A DNA stretch of 64,000 nt from Streptomyces liangshanensis (GCF_011694815.1 NZ_CP050177.1:4161001-4225000); one strand, 5' to 3'; shown: positions 55,399 to 64,000, counted from the first letter of the stretch. Numbers and translations: made by a program. Notes: generated by a model from the letters alone, not told the origin.

Positions 55399-57762
55399 AT
55401 GTCCATTTCCAGTACTGACCACACCGTCATGCCCGAGAACGAGTCCGACGAGATCACCGCGATCGTGGAGCTCGTCGAGGACCCGGAGACGGCGGTGGCC
55501 GAAGAGGCAGCCGACACCACCGAGGCCGCCGACACCACGGACTCCACGGACTCCGCCTCCGCGGACGACCTCACCGAGGTCTCCGACACCACCCCCGAGC
55601 TCTCGGAGCACTCGGAGCTCTCGGACGCCTCCGAGCTTCCCGAGACCCCCGCGGGCCCGCCCGGCGTCACCTTCGCCGACCTCGGCCTCCCCGAGGGCAT
55701 CGTCCGCAAGCTCGGACAGAACGGCGTCACCGCGCCCTTCCCGATCCAGGAAGCGACCATCCCGGACGCCCTGGCCGGCAAGGACATCCTGGGCCGCGGC
55801 CGTACCGGCTCCGGCAAGACCCTCTCCTTCGGTCTGCCGCTGCTGGCCACGCTCGCCGGCGGCCACACCGAGAAGCGCAAGCCGCGCGGCATCATCCTCA
55901 CCCCGACCCGTGAGCTCGCGATGCAGGTCGCGGACGCGCTCCAGCCGTACGGCGACGTGCTCGGCCTGAAGATGAAGGTCGTCTGCGGCGGCACGTCCAT
56001 GCAGAACCAGATCTACGCGCTGGAGCGCGGTGTCGACGTCCTCGTCGCCACCCCGGGCCGGCTGCGCGACATCATCAACCGCGGCGCGTGCTCGCTGGAC
56101 CAGGTCCAGATCGCGATCCTCGACGAGGCCGACCAGATGTCGGACCTGGGCTTCCTGCCCGAGGTCACCGAGCTGCTCGACCTGGTGCCGAGCGGCGGTC
56201 AGCGGATGCTCTTCTCCGCCACCATGGAGAACGAGATCAGCACGCTGGTCAAGCGCTACCTGACCAACCCGGTCCACCACGAGGTCGACAGCGCCCAGGG
56301 CAACGTCACGACCATGACCCACCACGTGCTCGTGGTGAAGCCGAAGGACAAGGCGCCGGTCACGGCCGCGATCGCCGCCCGCAAGGGCCGCACGATCATC
56401 TTCGTACGGACGCAGCTCGGCGCCGACCGTATCGCCGAGCAGCTCAGCGAGTCCGGCGTGAAGGCCGACGCGCTGCACGGCGGGATGACGCAGGGCGCCC
56501 GTACCCGCGTGCTCGAGGACTTCAAGAAGGGGTACGTCAACGCGCTCGTCGCGACCGACGTCGCCGCCCGCGGCATCCACGTGGACGGCATCGACCTGGT
56601 GCTGAACGTGGACCCGGCCGGGGACCACAAGGACTACCTCCACCGCTCGGGCCGTACGGCGCGCGCCGGCAAGTCCGGTGTGGTCGTGTCGCTGGCGCTG
56701 CCGCACCAGCGCCGCCAGATCTTCCGGATGATGGAGGACGCGGGCGTCGACGCCTCGCGCCACATCGTCGCGGGGGCCAGCGTGTTCGAGCCGGAGGTCG
56801 CCGAGATCACCGGCGCGCGTTCGCTCACCGAGGTCCAGGCGGACTCCGCGAACAACGCGGCCAAGCAGGCCGAGCGCGAGGCCGTCGACCTGACCAAGCA
56901 GCTGGAGCGCGTCCAGCGCCGTGCCGTCGAACTCCGCGAGGAGGCCGACCGCCTGGTCGCCCGCGCGGCGCGCGAGCGGGGCGACGACCCGGAGGCGGCG
57001 GTGGCCGAGGTGGCCGCCGAGGCCGAGCGCGCGGTGGCGGAAGCCGCGGCGGCGGCCGCGGCCGTGCCGGCGCAGCGCGAGGAGCGCCGGGAGAACCGCG
57101 ACGACCGCGGGAACTTCGGCCGTCGTGACGACCGTGGCGGCGACCGCAGGGACGACCGCGGCGAGCGCAGCGGCCGGGGCGGCGCGCGGGGCTACACCCC
57201 GCGTGACGGTGGCGGCAAGGAAGGCGGCTTCAACCGCGACCGTACGGGCGACCGCCCGACCGGCGGCGGTTTCCAGCGCCGTGACGACCGTCCGGCGGGC
57301 GGCTCGACCGGTTTCCAGCGTCGTGACGACCGTCGTGACGACCGCGGTGGCTTCAACCGCGACCGTACGAACGACCGCCCGACCGGCGGCGGCTTCCAGC
57401 GCCGCGACGACCGCCCGACGGGCGGCTCGACCGGTGGCTTCCGTCGCGACGACCGTCGTGACGACCGGGGCGGCTTCAACCGTGACCGTACGAACGACCG
57501 CCCGACCGGCGACCGTCCGGGCAACGACCGCCGCGACGACCGCGGTGGCCGCCCCTTCGAGCGCCGCGAGCACCGCCCCACCGGCGACCGCCCGGTCAAC
57601 CGCGACCGCCGCGACGACCGCCCGACGACCGGCTTCCGCGCCGCCGCGTCCCACGACCGCCCCACGGGCCGCCGTGACGACCACCGCGGTGGCACGACGG
57701 GCACCGGCACCGGCTCCTTCGGCCGCCGCGACGACAAGCCCCGCTGGAAGCGCGGCAGCTGA
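55399..57762 (+). CDS. DEAD-box ATP-dependent RNA helicase
   Basis: A 787-residue helicase. An acidic, Thr/Asp/Glu-rich N-terminus (about 85 residues) leads to the Q-motif (FPIQEATIP), motif I GRTGSGKT, PTRELAMQ, DEAD in LDEADQM, SAT, and HRSGRTARAG of the second RecA domain. A helical segment near residues 475-560 follows. The last 210 residues are a disordered tail of about 30 RDD/RRDD units (for example DDRRDDRGGFNRDRTNDRP), typical of RNA-binding, condensate-forming helicases. Probably involved in RNA turnover, ribosome assembly or cold adaptation. Confidence 0.95.
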   Translation: MSISSTDHTVMPENESDEITAIVELVEDPETAVAEEAADTTEAADTTDSTDSASADDLTEVSDTTPELSEHSELSDASELPETPAGPPGVTFADLGLPEGIVRKLGQNGVTAPFPIQEATIPDALAGKDILGRGRTGSGKTLSFGLPLLATLAGGHTEKRKPRGIILTPTRELAMQVADALQPYGDVLGLKMKVVCGGTSMQNQIYALERGVDVLVATPGRLRDIINRGACSLDQVQIAILDEADQMSDLGFLPEVTELLDLVPSGGQRMLFSATMENEISTLVKRYLTNPVHHEVDSAQGNVTTMTHHVLVVKPKDKAPVTAAIAARKGRTIIFVRTQLGADRIAEQLSESGVKADALHGGMTQGARTRVLEDFKKGYVNALVATDVAARGIHVDGIDLVLNVDPAGDHKDYLHRSGRTARAGKSGVVVSLALPHQRRQIFRMMEDAGVDASRHIVAGASVFEPEVAEITGARSLTEVQADSANNAAKQAEREAVDLTKQLERVQRRAVELREEADRLVARAARERGDDPEAAVAEVAAEAERAVAEAAAAAAAVPAQREERRENRDDRGNFGRRDDRGGDRRDDRGERSGRGGARGYTPRDGGGKEGGFNRDRTGDRPTGGGFQRRDDRPAGGSTGFQRRDDRRDDRGGFNRDRTNDRPTGGGFQRRDDRPTGGSTGGFRRDDRRDDRGGFNRDRTNDRPTGDRPGNDRRDDRGGRPFERREHRPTGDRPVNRDRRDDRPTTGFRAAASHDRPTGRRDDHRGGTTGTGTGSFGRRDDKPRWKRGS

Positions 57763-57785
57763 ACCGCCGCACCCCGCTGAGTGAG

Positions 57786-57827
57786 CAGGGCCGGCCGGAC
57801 ACCCCCAGGGGCACCCGGCCGGCCCTG
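57786..57827. terminator. Terminator after the helicase gene
   Basis: CAGGGCCGGCCGG and CCGGCCGGCCCTG pair perfectly over 13 bp around a 16-base loop that can add CCCC/GGGG pairs. Confidence 0.8.
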
Positions 57828-57919
57828 TCCCACATCCGCACAAGGACGCGACCTCCCCACACCCGATACCCGATCGGCTCCCGCCGCCGGGCGGGCTATG
57901 CTCGTGGGTGTCGCGCCGA

Positions 57920-57992
57920 GGGCCGTTAGCTCAATTGGCAGAGCAGCGGACTTTTAATCCGTTGGTTGTGGGTTCAAGTCCCACACGGCCTA
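57920..57992 (+). tRNA. tRNA-Lys(UUU), copy 1
   Basis: Acceptor GGGCCGT/ACGGCCT (first pair G-U), anticodon loop CTTTTAA (UUU), T-loop TTCAAGT, discriminator A. It differs from copy 2 at 63878-63950 in three positions: a D-arm/anticodon-arm junction base, one T-loop base and position 72. Confidence 0.95.
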
Positions 57993-58100
57993 CCGAAGAA
58001 GGCGGAGCAGGGCCCAGCCCCTTGAACCGCGACGAAGTGCTCCGACCGGTCCTGACCGGTCGGGGCACCCTGTTGTTGGGCATGGCGGCCTCCAGCATGG

Positions 58101-59567
58101 TCACTTGCGGCTCTGGCCGCGCAACACGTCGAGTACGTCCCCAGGGGATAGCCGGTCACGGTACAGAAGCACCCAGGCCACGGCGCCGACCACGGCAACG
58201 ATCTGGGTGGACCCGGCGGCCGACAGCTCGGACATGCCCGCTGCGATGGCTGCGCCGGTCATGGCCACGCCAAGGATGACCAGTCGCACCCATTCCCTGT
58301 CAACCGCGGGTTCTACGCCGTCCACATCCTTGGGATCGAGCAAGGCGAGTGTGTTGCCGCTCGCGTACCGCTCGGCAATCGTCACCAGCACGCGCGCCAT
58401 TTCCTCGAAGACCTGGCCTGTGTTGTCGGCGATGTTCTGCCGCGCCTCCAGCCGCCGGATCGCCCCCACTACCTCGGCCGCGTGTTTCCGGTAGTCCCGC
58501 CGAAGCGGTCCGCGCACCGGACCGTGTCGAACCTTCCATGCCGACCACACGACCCGCTCGGCATCGGAAAGGTCCACGCGAGGGACATGGAGAGCGCTAC
58601 GAGTTTGCGTAACGTTCTGGTAGTAGCGCCGCGCCGAGCCAACGCGGGCCAGGCAGTCGACCAAGACGGCTACCGGCCGGGTACGACTGGCCACCCCCGA
58701 ACGGAGGCTCAACAGCGACCGCAACCACCACCAACGAGGAAAGGGCTCAACGAAGCCCGGGTTACGCCTGTGGTCGTTCCGCGACGGACCAGGAAGCCGA
58801 CCGAGAACTCCCCTTACGGCCCTCAACGCAAGGAATAGCACGAGGAGGAGAACAAGCCCGAACATCGCGGCAGCCGCCTCGGAAGGCTGGCTTTCCGGGG
58901 CGGTGAGAGCTGGAAGGTACTGAGAGGCTTTCCCCCACATCGCCTCACCGGATGCCCGGAAGATCGCCACTATCGTCACGGCGATGCCCGGCGCCTCGCC
59001 GGTCTCGGTGACCCGCCGGGCCGGCCCCCACAGGCCGCCGCTCGGCGCCCACCACGGAACGGGGGCGTGCTCACCCGCGGCCCACGTACGGGACGACCAT
59101 CTGGCGACGGTACCGACGAGGCTCCCGAGGTTGAGCAACACCAGCAGCAGGAAGTAGGCCTTGAGAATGTACCCGGCCGCGGCCAGAGGGGCGGCCTGAT
59201 GCCATGAACGCAGCGCGGTACGGACTTGTGGGCTGACAGGGAACAACCTGCCTGCGTCCCGGCCGAAATTCCGCCGTGCCCAGACCAGATGCTGGGCAGC
59301 ACCGCGCCTGCTCCGGCGGAGGTAGGCGCCGCCGAGGGTTTGCCGGTACACCCACAGGCTCGTACCGAGCGTGAAACGTCCGATCCCTTCGGCATGAGCG
59401 GCTGTCCGCTCCAGGAACCGCCGGACCCGCAGGACATCGCGGGGGTCGACCTGTGTCGATACCCACCAGATGAACACGTTCAGCATCAAGAGCCAGAAGA
59501 CGAACTTCAACACAATCAAGCCCGTGTTGATGCCCCCAGTCAGGGCCGACCATAAGAATTCGAGCAT
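58101..59567 (-). CDS. Multi-span membrane protein of unknown function
   Basis: A 488-residue protein with about five hydrophobic spans: near residues 15-36 (GLIVLKFVFWLLMLNVFIWWV), 130-155 (ILKAYFLLLVLLNLGSLVG), 235-255 (AAAAMFGLVLLLVLFLALRAV) and two close together near the C-terminus (LVILGVAMTGAAIAAGM, QIVAVVGAVAWVLLY). A large basic, Arg/Trp-rich cytoplasmic part contains an aromatic WWWLRSLL and a helix with ARQNIADNTGQVFEEMARVLVTI. No known domain recognised. It is second in a two-gene set with the protein at 59702-60568, next to tRNA-Lys, which suggests an accessory insertion. Codon choice is less extreme in GC than in the neighbours. Confidence 0.75.
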   Translation of the reverse strand: MLEFLWSALTGGINTGLIVLKFVFWLLMLNVFIWWVSTQVDPRDVLRVRRFLERTAAHAEGIGRFTLGTSLWVYRQTLGGAYLRRSRRGAAQHLVWARRNFGRDAGRLFPVSPQVRTALRSWHQAAPLAAAGYILKAYFLLLVLLNLGSLVGTVARWSSRTWAAGEHAPVPWWAPSGGLWGPARRVTETGEAPGIAVTIVAIFRASGEAMWGKASQYLPALTAPESQPSEAAAAMFGLVLLLVLFLALRAVRGVLGRLPGPSRNDHRRNPGFVEPFPRWWWLRSLLSLRSGVASRTRPVAVLVDCLARVGSARRYYQNVTQTRSALHVPRVDLSDAERVVWSAWKVRHGPVRGPLRRDYRKHAAEVVGAIRRLEARQNIADNTGQVFEEMARVLVTIAERYASGNTLALLDPKDVDGVEPAVDREWVRLVILGVAMTGAAIAAGMSELSAAGSTQIVAVVGAVAWVLLYRDRLSPGDVLDVLRGQSRK

Positions 59568-59701
59568 CCTGGCAGTCTCGCTGACGCGTCGGGCGGGCGT
59601 CGCGAACTCCCCTCCGTGGGTGCCGCGTCCCGGGCAAGGCCGACTGGCTGTTCACGCTTCTCCGCCCCGCGTCTGTGGTTGTGAACAGTTCGGCGCCATG
59701 C

Positions 59702-60568
59702 TCATAGCTCTTCGTCGTGCAGATGCAATTCGGCATCGCCGAGCCGGACAAGCCAACTGTGCGTCGACGTGCGGTCCACCGTGACTCCTTCGATACCAGC
59801 CGCAGGGTGAGTGAGAGCCGCGATGAGGTCGGTAGGGAAGGGGTAGCCCCGCCATTCGAGGTCCCACCGCTCCTCGTGTCCCCACAACCTGCTCGAAGGC
59901 GCCCGGCGGGCTCGCTCGACGGTGCGGCGGAGAGGATCGGTGCACCAGCCCCCCAAGTCGAAGGAACCGTCCGGATCTCGCAAAGACATGCGCACCCAGA
60001 TGCCGGCCAGGAGTCGCTTCATGGAGGGGCTGATCCGGGGTACGGCGGCGAGCCTGTCCTGCTCATCGGCAGTGAGGGGCTCCTCCACGCTGAGACGGCG
60101 GCGCAGATTCGGGAGGCGCTGAGCGCGGCGCTGACTTGAGGAAAAGGCGTTTCGCTCGGAGACGTACATCTGAGCACCACTCGGCAGGTGCCGCAGGCGC
60201 CACAGGTGGTGACCCAGGCGCTCCTCGACCCGCATCCCGGCGATGTGCGGGTCGGTAGAGCTGCCGACGAGACGGAGGGCGACGTTGTCGCAGGCGTCGA
60301 CGATCAGTACAAGGTGATCGAATCGTGGGGAGACGACAGGGTCGTACGCACCGATCTGCCCTACCCGCCAGCGGAGTCGGGGCGCGGTCAGCGTTCCGTG
60401 GTTGAAGCAGGCCAGAGCCAACAGAGCGCGTAGCTCGGTCTGTTCCGGGGTGCATTGGTCCAGCCCCAGCCCACCGGATCGATCGATTCCCGGTAGGGCA
60501 GTGGCAGGAACCTCTCCCGTGAAGCCGGCGCGTACGAGGGAAGCGGTCTTGGCCGTTGTGTGTGGCAT
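59702..60568 (-). CDS. Unknown soluble protein paired with the membrane protein
   Basis: A 288-residue protein with no signal peptide, membrane span or recognised motif. Notable stretches are RFDHLVLIVDACDNVALRLVGSS, HLWRLRHLPSGAQMYVSERNAF and WDLEWRGYPFPTDLIAALTHPAAGIEGVTVDRTSTHSWLVRLGDAELHLHDEE. The C-terminal half looks like mixed alpha-beta. It is transcribed toward the membrane protein with a 134-bp gap. The pair forms an unexplained locus between the two tRNA-Lys genes. Confidence 0.65.
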   Translation of the reverse strand: MPHTTAKTASLVRAGFTGEVPATALPGIDRSGGLGLDQCTPEQTELRALLALACFNHGTLTAPRLRWRVGQIGAYDPVVSPRFDHLVLIVDACDNVALRLVGSSTDPHIAGMRVEERLGHHLWRLRHLPSGAQMYVSERNAFSSSQRRAQRLPNLRRRLSVEEPLTADEQDRLAAVPRISPSMKRLLAGIWVRMSLRDPDGSFDLGGWCTDPLRRTVERARRAPSSRLWGHEERWDLEWRGYPFPTDLIAALTHPAAGIEGVTVDRTSTHSWLVRLGDAELHLHDEEL

Positions 60569-60982
60569 GGCGCGATGTCCTTCGCTGCCGCCGGGTCAGC
60601 AGGGGGTCGCGTCCGTGTTCGCACATCGGGAAGTAAGTGCAGATGAGCCGCGGAGCGGGCGCGCCGCACCCTGGACGAGCCAGGAAACCCGGGCGACCCG
60701 CTACGTCCTCCGGGCCTCCGCGGACCGGTTGCAGCCCACGTTATAGGCAGGACCGGTGGATTGGCCGGACTCCACACGCTGGATTCATCCGATGGGGTGT
60801 CTCACGGAATCGGTCGGAGGCGTGCCGGTACGCGCTTGTGGCGCTCGATCAGCTCGTATGTACCTGGTACGCCCTGGGCATGGACCGGATCACCGACGTT
60901 CGCCGGTCGCTCGAGCGGCCGCACGAGCACGAGCCGTGTGTATGCGAGCTGGACGACCGGCTGCATGGGTGGACAACAGCAG
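60569..60982. other. Gene-poor spacer between the unknown locus and the HAD gene
   Basis: About 410 bp. It must hold the promoter of the 60568 gene on the left. On the plus strand a short frame (about 60840-61002) gives LDQLVCTWYALGMDRITDVRRSLERPHEHEPCVCELDD..., which could be a gene remnant but has no good start or ribosome site. No other element is recognised. Confidence 0.4.
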
Positions 60983-61645
60983 TCAGCGTCCTGACTCGTT
61001 GAAGTCGGCGATCGCAGAGGAAAGTTCGGTGAGGCTCCCCACCCGGAAGGTGGGGAGCTTCTCCGCTTCCTCGCTGTTCCACTGGATGGTGGCCCAGGGG
61101 CCGCGCCGGATGAGAGCAGTCGGCATGCCGGCCGCCACGGCCGGGCGTAGGTCGTTGTCGACGCGGTCGCCCACGTACAGGATCTCACTCGGCTCGTACG
61201 GTACGACTTCGGCGACGCGGTCGAAGAATGCGCGGTCGGGCTTCGACGCACCCCAGTCGTCCGAGGTGCCGATCAGGTCCACGTCGTCGGTGAACAGCCC
61301 CCGGAGGATGCCGCCAGCCCGTACGGTCTGGTTCCCGGCGATCCCCAGCCATAGTCCGGCCTGGCGCAGGGCAGCGAGCGCGGGGCGGACGTCCGGGTAG
61401 AGGTCCTCCTCGCCGAAGTATTCGGGGCGACCGGCGGCGGCCCGGGCTTCGCGCTGCTCGTAGAGGTCGAATCCGGGCTGGAACTCCTGGAACGTATCGC
61501 GGTAATCGCGGCCCTGCGCGATTACGGCGCCGAACATCGCGGCGAAGGTATGGCGCGGGACGCCGAGCCAGTCGGCCCAGGTCCCGTACTCACGGGTCTC
61601 GTCCACCAGGCACTCGCCGACATCGAAGACGACTGCTCGAATCAT
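60983..61645 (-). CDS. HAD-superfamily hydrolase
   Basis: A 220-residue phosphatase-like enzyme. Motif I is AVVFDVGECLVDE (nucleophile Asp, with Gly where many phosphatases have the second Asp). Motif II is GIAGNQT, the motif III Lys is in GASKPDRAFF and motif IV is ILYVGDRVDNDLRPAVAAGM. A helical cap lies between about residues 18 and 95. Substrate unknown. ATG 61645 begins directly with the conserved strand. It is convergent with the spacer fragment and does not obviously belong to either neighbour. Confidence 0.88.
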   Translation of the reverse strand: MIRAVVFDVGECLVDETREYGTWADWLGVPRHTFAAMFGAVIAQGRDYRDTFQEFQPGFDLYEQREARAAAGRPEYFGEEDLYPDVRPALAALRQAGLWLGIAGNQTVRAGGILRGLFTDDVDLIGTSDDWGASKPDRAFFDRVAEVVPYEPSEILYVGDRVDNDLRPAVAAGMPTALIRRGPWATIQWNSEEAEKLPTFRVGSLTELSSAIADFNESGR

Positions 61646-61859
61646 GCAGCGATCGTAGGCCCGCCATCCGAATCCGGACGCTTGACCCCGCATGGAGCAA
61701 GGCGCCCCCTCTCTGGCCTGCGCGCCGGGAAGGGGGCGCTGGACCATGCGTCTCTGCGAGGACGTACGGCGAGGCCTCGCTCATCCAGGTCCGCGGCGTC
61801 CGAGGTTGCGATGCGCGGCCACCTACTCCCCGAGTGCTCGTACGGACTGGTGACGGAGG

Positions 61860-61955
61860 CTATTCGGTTTCGATCCCGCGCAGGAGTTTCATCCCGCCGG
61901 CCTGGTCGGCGAACGCGGGCCTGGGCGGGCGACCGTTCCAGTCGTTCGTACTCAT
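61860..61955 (-). CDS. Possible 31-residue ORF downstream of the ATP-grasp pair
   Basis: ATG 61955 to TAG encodes MSTNDWNGRPPRPAFADQAG and 11 further residues ending in RGIETE. It starts 37 bp after the ATP-grasp stop on the same strand, with AGGA a few bases upstream. Size and place would suit a peptide substrate of an ATP-grasp ligase, but the sequence resembles no precursor I know and may be non-coding. The rest of the 61646-61992 spacer shows nothing else. Confidence 0.25.
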   Translation of the reverse strand: MSTNDWNGRPPRPAFADQAGGMKLLRGIETE

Positions 61956-61992
61956 CGATCCTGCTGGTGATGCGGCGTACACCACGCGCAGG

Positions 61993-62808
61993 TCAGCCTT
62001 CTGCCGCGCGGAGGGCGAGGGTGGCGAGGGCTTCGGGGGCGCCTGGTTGGTTTCTTATGCCGGGGAAGGCGTTGATGTCGACGATCAGGGGGGTGCCCGT
62101 GGGGGTGGTGATCACGTCGACGCCGTAGACGTCCAGGGCGAAGACCTTGCCGACCGTTCTGACCAGGGTGAGCCAGGACGGGGGGAGGTCGGTGGGGGTG
62201 AGTGGGGGTGGGGGTGGGGTGGTGGGGGTGTCGGAGAGTTCCGAGCGGCGGTTGGCCGCGAAGACCTGGTCGGCTATCACCCAGAGTTTGTGGTCCCAGC
62301 CGCTGTTGGGGGTGAACTGCTGGATCACCACTGGTTCGTCGGGCCAGTCGGCCGCCAGGGCGCGGAGTTGGGCGGGGGTGTCGGCCCGGGCCACGAGGTC
62401 GTCGCGGCGGCTGTGGCGGCTCTTCACCACCAGGGGGTGGGGGAAGGGGAGGGCCGGGAGGGACGTCAGGTGGGTGAGGGTGCCCGGGGTGTGGGTCCGG
62501 GCGAAGGGGAGGCCTGCCTGTAGGGCGAGGGCCGCCATCGCCGTGCGGTCCTGGCACAACTCCGTCGCCGCGGCGGAGTTGAGGACGCGCGCGCCGCGTT
62601 CCTCGTACGCGCGGGCCAGGGCGAGCGCCTCGGGTGTGCGGGACTTCAGGAGGTAGACGTCCGCCAAGGGGGAGGAGGGGGAGAGGGTTGGGGGGGAGAG
62701 GGTTGGGGGTGGGGGTTGGTGGGTTACCTCGTGTGTGGGTGCCAGGAGCTTTTCCGTGGCTGCCAGCAGGGGGTGGTCCGGGCGTGCGGTGAGGAAGCAG
62801 ATCTTCAT
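61993..62808 (-). CDS. ATP-grasp ligase-like protein, second of a tandem pair
   Basis: A 271-residue RimK/ITPK-like ATP-grasp protein. PLVVKSRHSRRDDLV is the ATP-binding strand and loop. EPVVIQQFTPNSGWDHKLWVIADQVFAANRRS and DVYGVDVITTPTGTPLIVDINAFPGIRN hold the metal-binding Asp/Asn residues. The fold ligates carboxylates to amines or phosphorylates. A Pro/Ser/Leu stretch near residues 30-50 and another near 190 are made by G-rich repeats on the plus strand. AGGTGA precedes ATG 62808, ten bases after the upstream gene. Substrate unknown. Confidence 0.85.
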   Translation of the reverse strand: MKICFLTARPDHPLLAATEKLLAPTHEVTHQPPPPTLSPPTLSPSSPLADVYLLKSRTPEALALARAYEERGARVLNSAAATELCQDRTAMAALALQAGLPFARTHTPGTLTHLTSLPALPFPHPLVVKSRHSRRDDLVARADTPAQLRALAADWPDEPVVIQQFTPNSGWDHKLWVIADQVFAANRRSELSDTPTTPPPPPLTPTDLPPSWLTLVRTVGKVFALDVYGVDVITTPTGTPLIVDINAFPGIRNQPGAPEALATLALRAAEG

Positions 62809-62818
62809 GGGCGCGCGT

Positions 62819-63697
62819 TCACCTGCCGTCGCCGGCCGCCGCCGGGATCGGGGAGGGGTGGGGGAGCGGGGGCCGGGGGAGGGTGCTTCCCGTACGCGCC
62901 AGGTTCAGGATCGCTCTGCCCACCCGCGCCGCCGCGTCCGGTACCTGGCGGAAGCTCGGGAAGTCGTTCACGTCGACCACCACCGGGCCGTCCGGGCCGA
63001 GGAGGACGTCCACGCCGTACAGGTCCAGTCCGTAGACCGCCCCGACCTCGGCGACGATTCCGGCCACCTCCGCCGACAGCGGCACGCGCCGCTCCTTGGT
63101 CGTGCGGTCCGGGTGGAGCGGGGAGTTGCGCTCGGTGGCGTACAACTCGCCCCCGACGCAGTACACCTTGAGGTCCGTGCCCGAGTTCGGTATGTACGGC
63201 TGCGCTATCAGCATGCCGTCCCCGGCCAGTTCCGCCCGTATCTCGATCATGCGCTCCGGTGACGGTACGAGCCGTACCGCCCGGCCCGAGCTTCCGTCGG
63301 CCGGCTTGACCACCAACGGGTAGGCGGAGGACGGGATATCGGCGAGCGCGTCCGGGTGCGCCGCCCCGTACGTCACCGGCAGGGGGAGCCCCCGGCTGCG
63401 GCCGACCGCCGCCGCCACCGCCTTGTCCCGGACACCCCGGATCGCCCGCGCGTCGTTGACCGTTGTCAGTCCGACCCCGGCGGCGGCCTCCAGGAGCGAC
63501 AGGCCCGGGCCGCCCGAGACCGTCTTCAGCACCCAGGCGTCGTGGCTGCCCGCCCGTACCACGTCGGACAGCGACAGCAGCGAACTGCCGGGGCGCAGGA
63601 CGTCCACCCGGTGCCCCCATGAGACGAGTTGGGAGATCACCTCGACGGGCATGCCGTCGTAGCGGTACTGCTCCTCCACCAGAAAGCAGAGCCTCAT
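62819..63697 (-). CDS. ATP-grasp ligase-like protein, first of a tandem pair
   Basis: A 292-residue RimK-type ATP-grasp protein starting at ATG 63697 (GAGGAAG six bases upstream; an upstream in-frame ATG adds 11 residues). MRLCFLVEEQYRYDGMPVEVISQLVSWGHRVDVLRP forms the N-terminal domain. YPLVVKPADGSSGRAVRLV is the ATP loop, and GLDLYGVDVLLGPDGPVVVDVNDFPSFRQVP holds the metal-binding residues. It differs clearly from the second protein, so the pair is not a recent duplication. Together they may act in two successive ligations or as a heteromer. Confidence 0.86.
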   Translation of the reverse strand: MRLCFLVEEQYRYDGMPVEVISQLVSWGHRVDVLRPGSSLLSLSDVVRAGSHDAWVLKTVSGGPGLSLLEAAAGVGLTTVNDARAIRGVRDKAVAAAVGRSRGLPLPVTYGAAHPDALADIPSSAYPLVVKPADGSSGRAVRLVPSPERMIEIRAELAGDGMLIAQPYIPNSGTDLKVYCVGGELYATERNSPLHPDRTTKERRVPLSAEVAGIVAEVGAVYGLDLYGVDVLLGPDGPVVVDVNDFPSFRQVPDAAARVGRAILNLARTGSTLPRPPLPHPSPIPAAAGDGR

Positions 63698-63877
63698 CGA
63701 GCTTCCTCGTAACCCCGGACGACCGAGCATCGTGGCCGAAAATGCTGTGACACTACAGAGGTCATGATCCGCCTCGTGGTTCCCCGGCCACGCACCAGCC
63801 CCGCCGCTGGCTATGCTCGGGTGGTCCGGGGATGCCCCGGGCGGTTCGGGGAGGTCGCGCCGGGTCTTCGGCCCGTG

Positions 63878-63950
63878 GGGCCGTTAGCTCAATTGGCAGA
63901 GCATCGGACTTTTAATCCGTTGGTTGTGGGTTCGAGTCCCACACGGCCCA
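63878..63950 (+). tRNA. tRNA-Lys(UUU), copy 2
   Basis: Acceptor GGGCCGT/ACGGCCC fully paired, anticodon loop CTTTTAA (UUU), T-loop TTCGAGT, discriminator A. Near-duplicate of copy 1; together they bracket the 58-63.8 kb block. Confidence 0.96.
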
Positions 63951-64000
63951 CCGCCCTCCCCACCGTCGTGGTCGCCCGCAGGTCCGCGCCCGCAGGACGC

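Noticed and set aside
60840..61002. Plus-strand fragment LDQLVCTWYALGMDRITDV... as a gene.
   Set aside because: No start codon with ribosome site, no matching family, and it overlaps the 3' end of the HAD gene; at most a remnant.

Overview
The window is very GC-rich chromosomal DNA from a Streptomyces-type actinomycete. The evidence is GTG starts and ATGA/GTGA overlaps, a BldC regulator, Lsr2, valine dehydrogenase, a PurS/PurQ/small-PurL purine set, mycothiol-dependent enzyme families, and XRE/DUF397 gene pairs. From memory, the order dnaX-purD-purC-lsr2-purSQL-purF-purM-vdh-bldC-hrpA resembles the Streptomyces coelicolor core; no alignment was run.

Layout. (1) 1-9.1 kb, minus strand: the first two genes of a polycyclic tetramate macrolactam (PTM) cluster. 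These are an ftdA-like membrane hydroxylase and the giant ftdB-like iterative PKS-NRPS, which runs off the left edge inside its adenylation domain. (2) 9.1-15.8 kb: an accessory defence island. It holds two unknown genes, a three-gene CBASS operon (CD-NTase, E2-like protein, membrane protein) behind a RecA-NDp/PafBC-like DNA-damage promoter, and a PaeR7I/XhoI-like restriction-modification pair. A large terminator and tRNA-Ser close the island. (3) 15.8-46 kb: core region. It carries SRP RNA, dnaX and the scattered purine genes purD, purC, purSQL, purF and purM, which together cover most of the route to IMP. An ABC transporter/two-component operon lies between two identical tRNA-Gly copies. Lsr2, vdh and the developmental regulator bldC follow. 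(4) 46-54.4 kb: hrpA between two identical tRNA-Asp copies, tRNA-Phe and tRNA-Glu, a membrane metallophosphoesterase, a zincin and a CrcB fluoride-channel pair. (5) 54.5-64 kb: a lipoprotein and a DEAD-box helicase with a structured leader. Two tRNA-Lys copies then bracket an unexplained two-gene membrane locus, a HAD hydrolase, and a tandem ATP-grasp pair followed by a possible 31-residue ORF.

The most notable points are: the CBASS operon with a damage-type promoter and a D-to-N change at a presumed metal site; a tRNA-Gly(UCC) whose D-loop and T-loop have both lost their conserved interacting bases; a LacI/CebR-type operator in front of the PTM genes; a membrane protein that keeps an M48 peptidase scaffold without the HExxH zinc site; and repeated short GC-rich sequence expansions in protein linkers and spacers. 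All functional calls come from reading the sequence and from family knowledge; no database search was possible.
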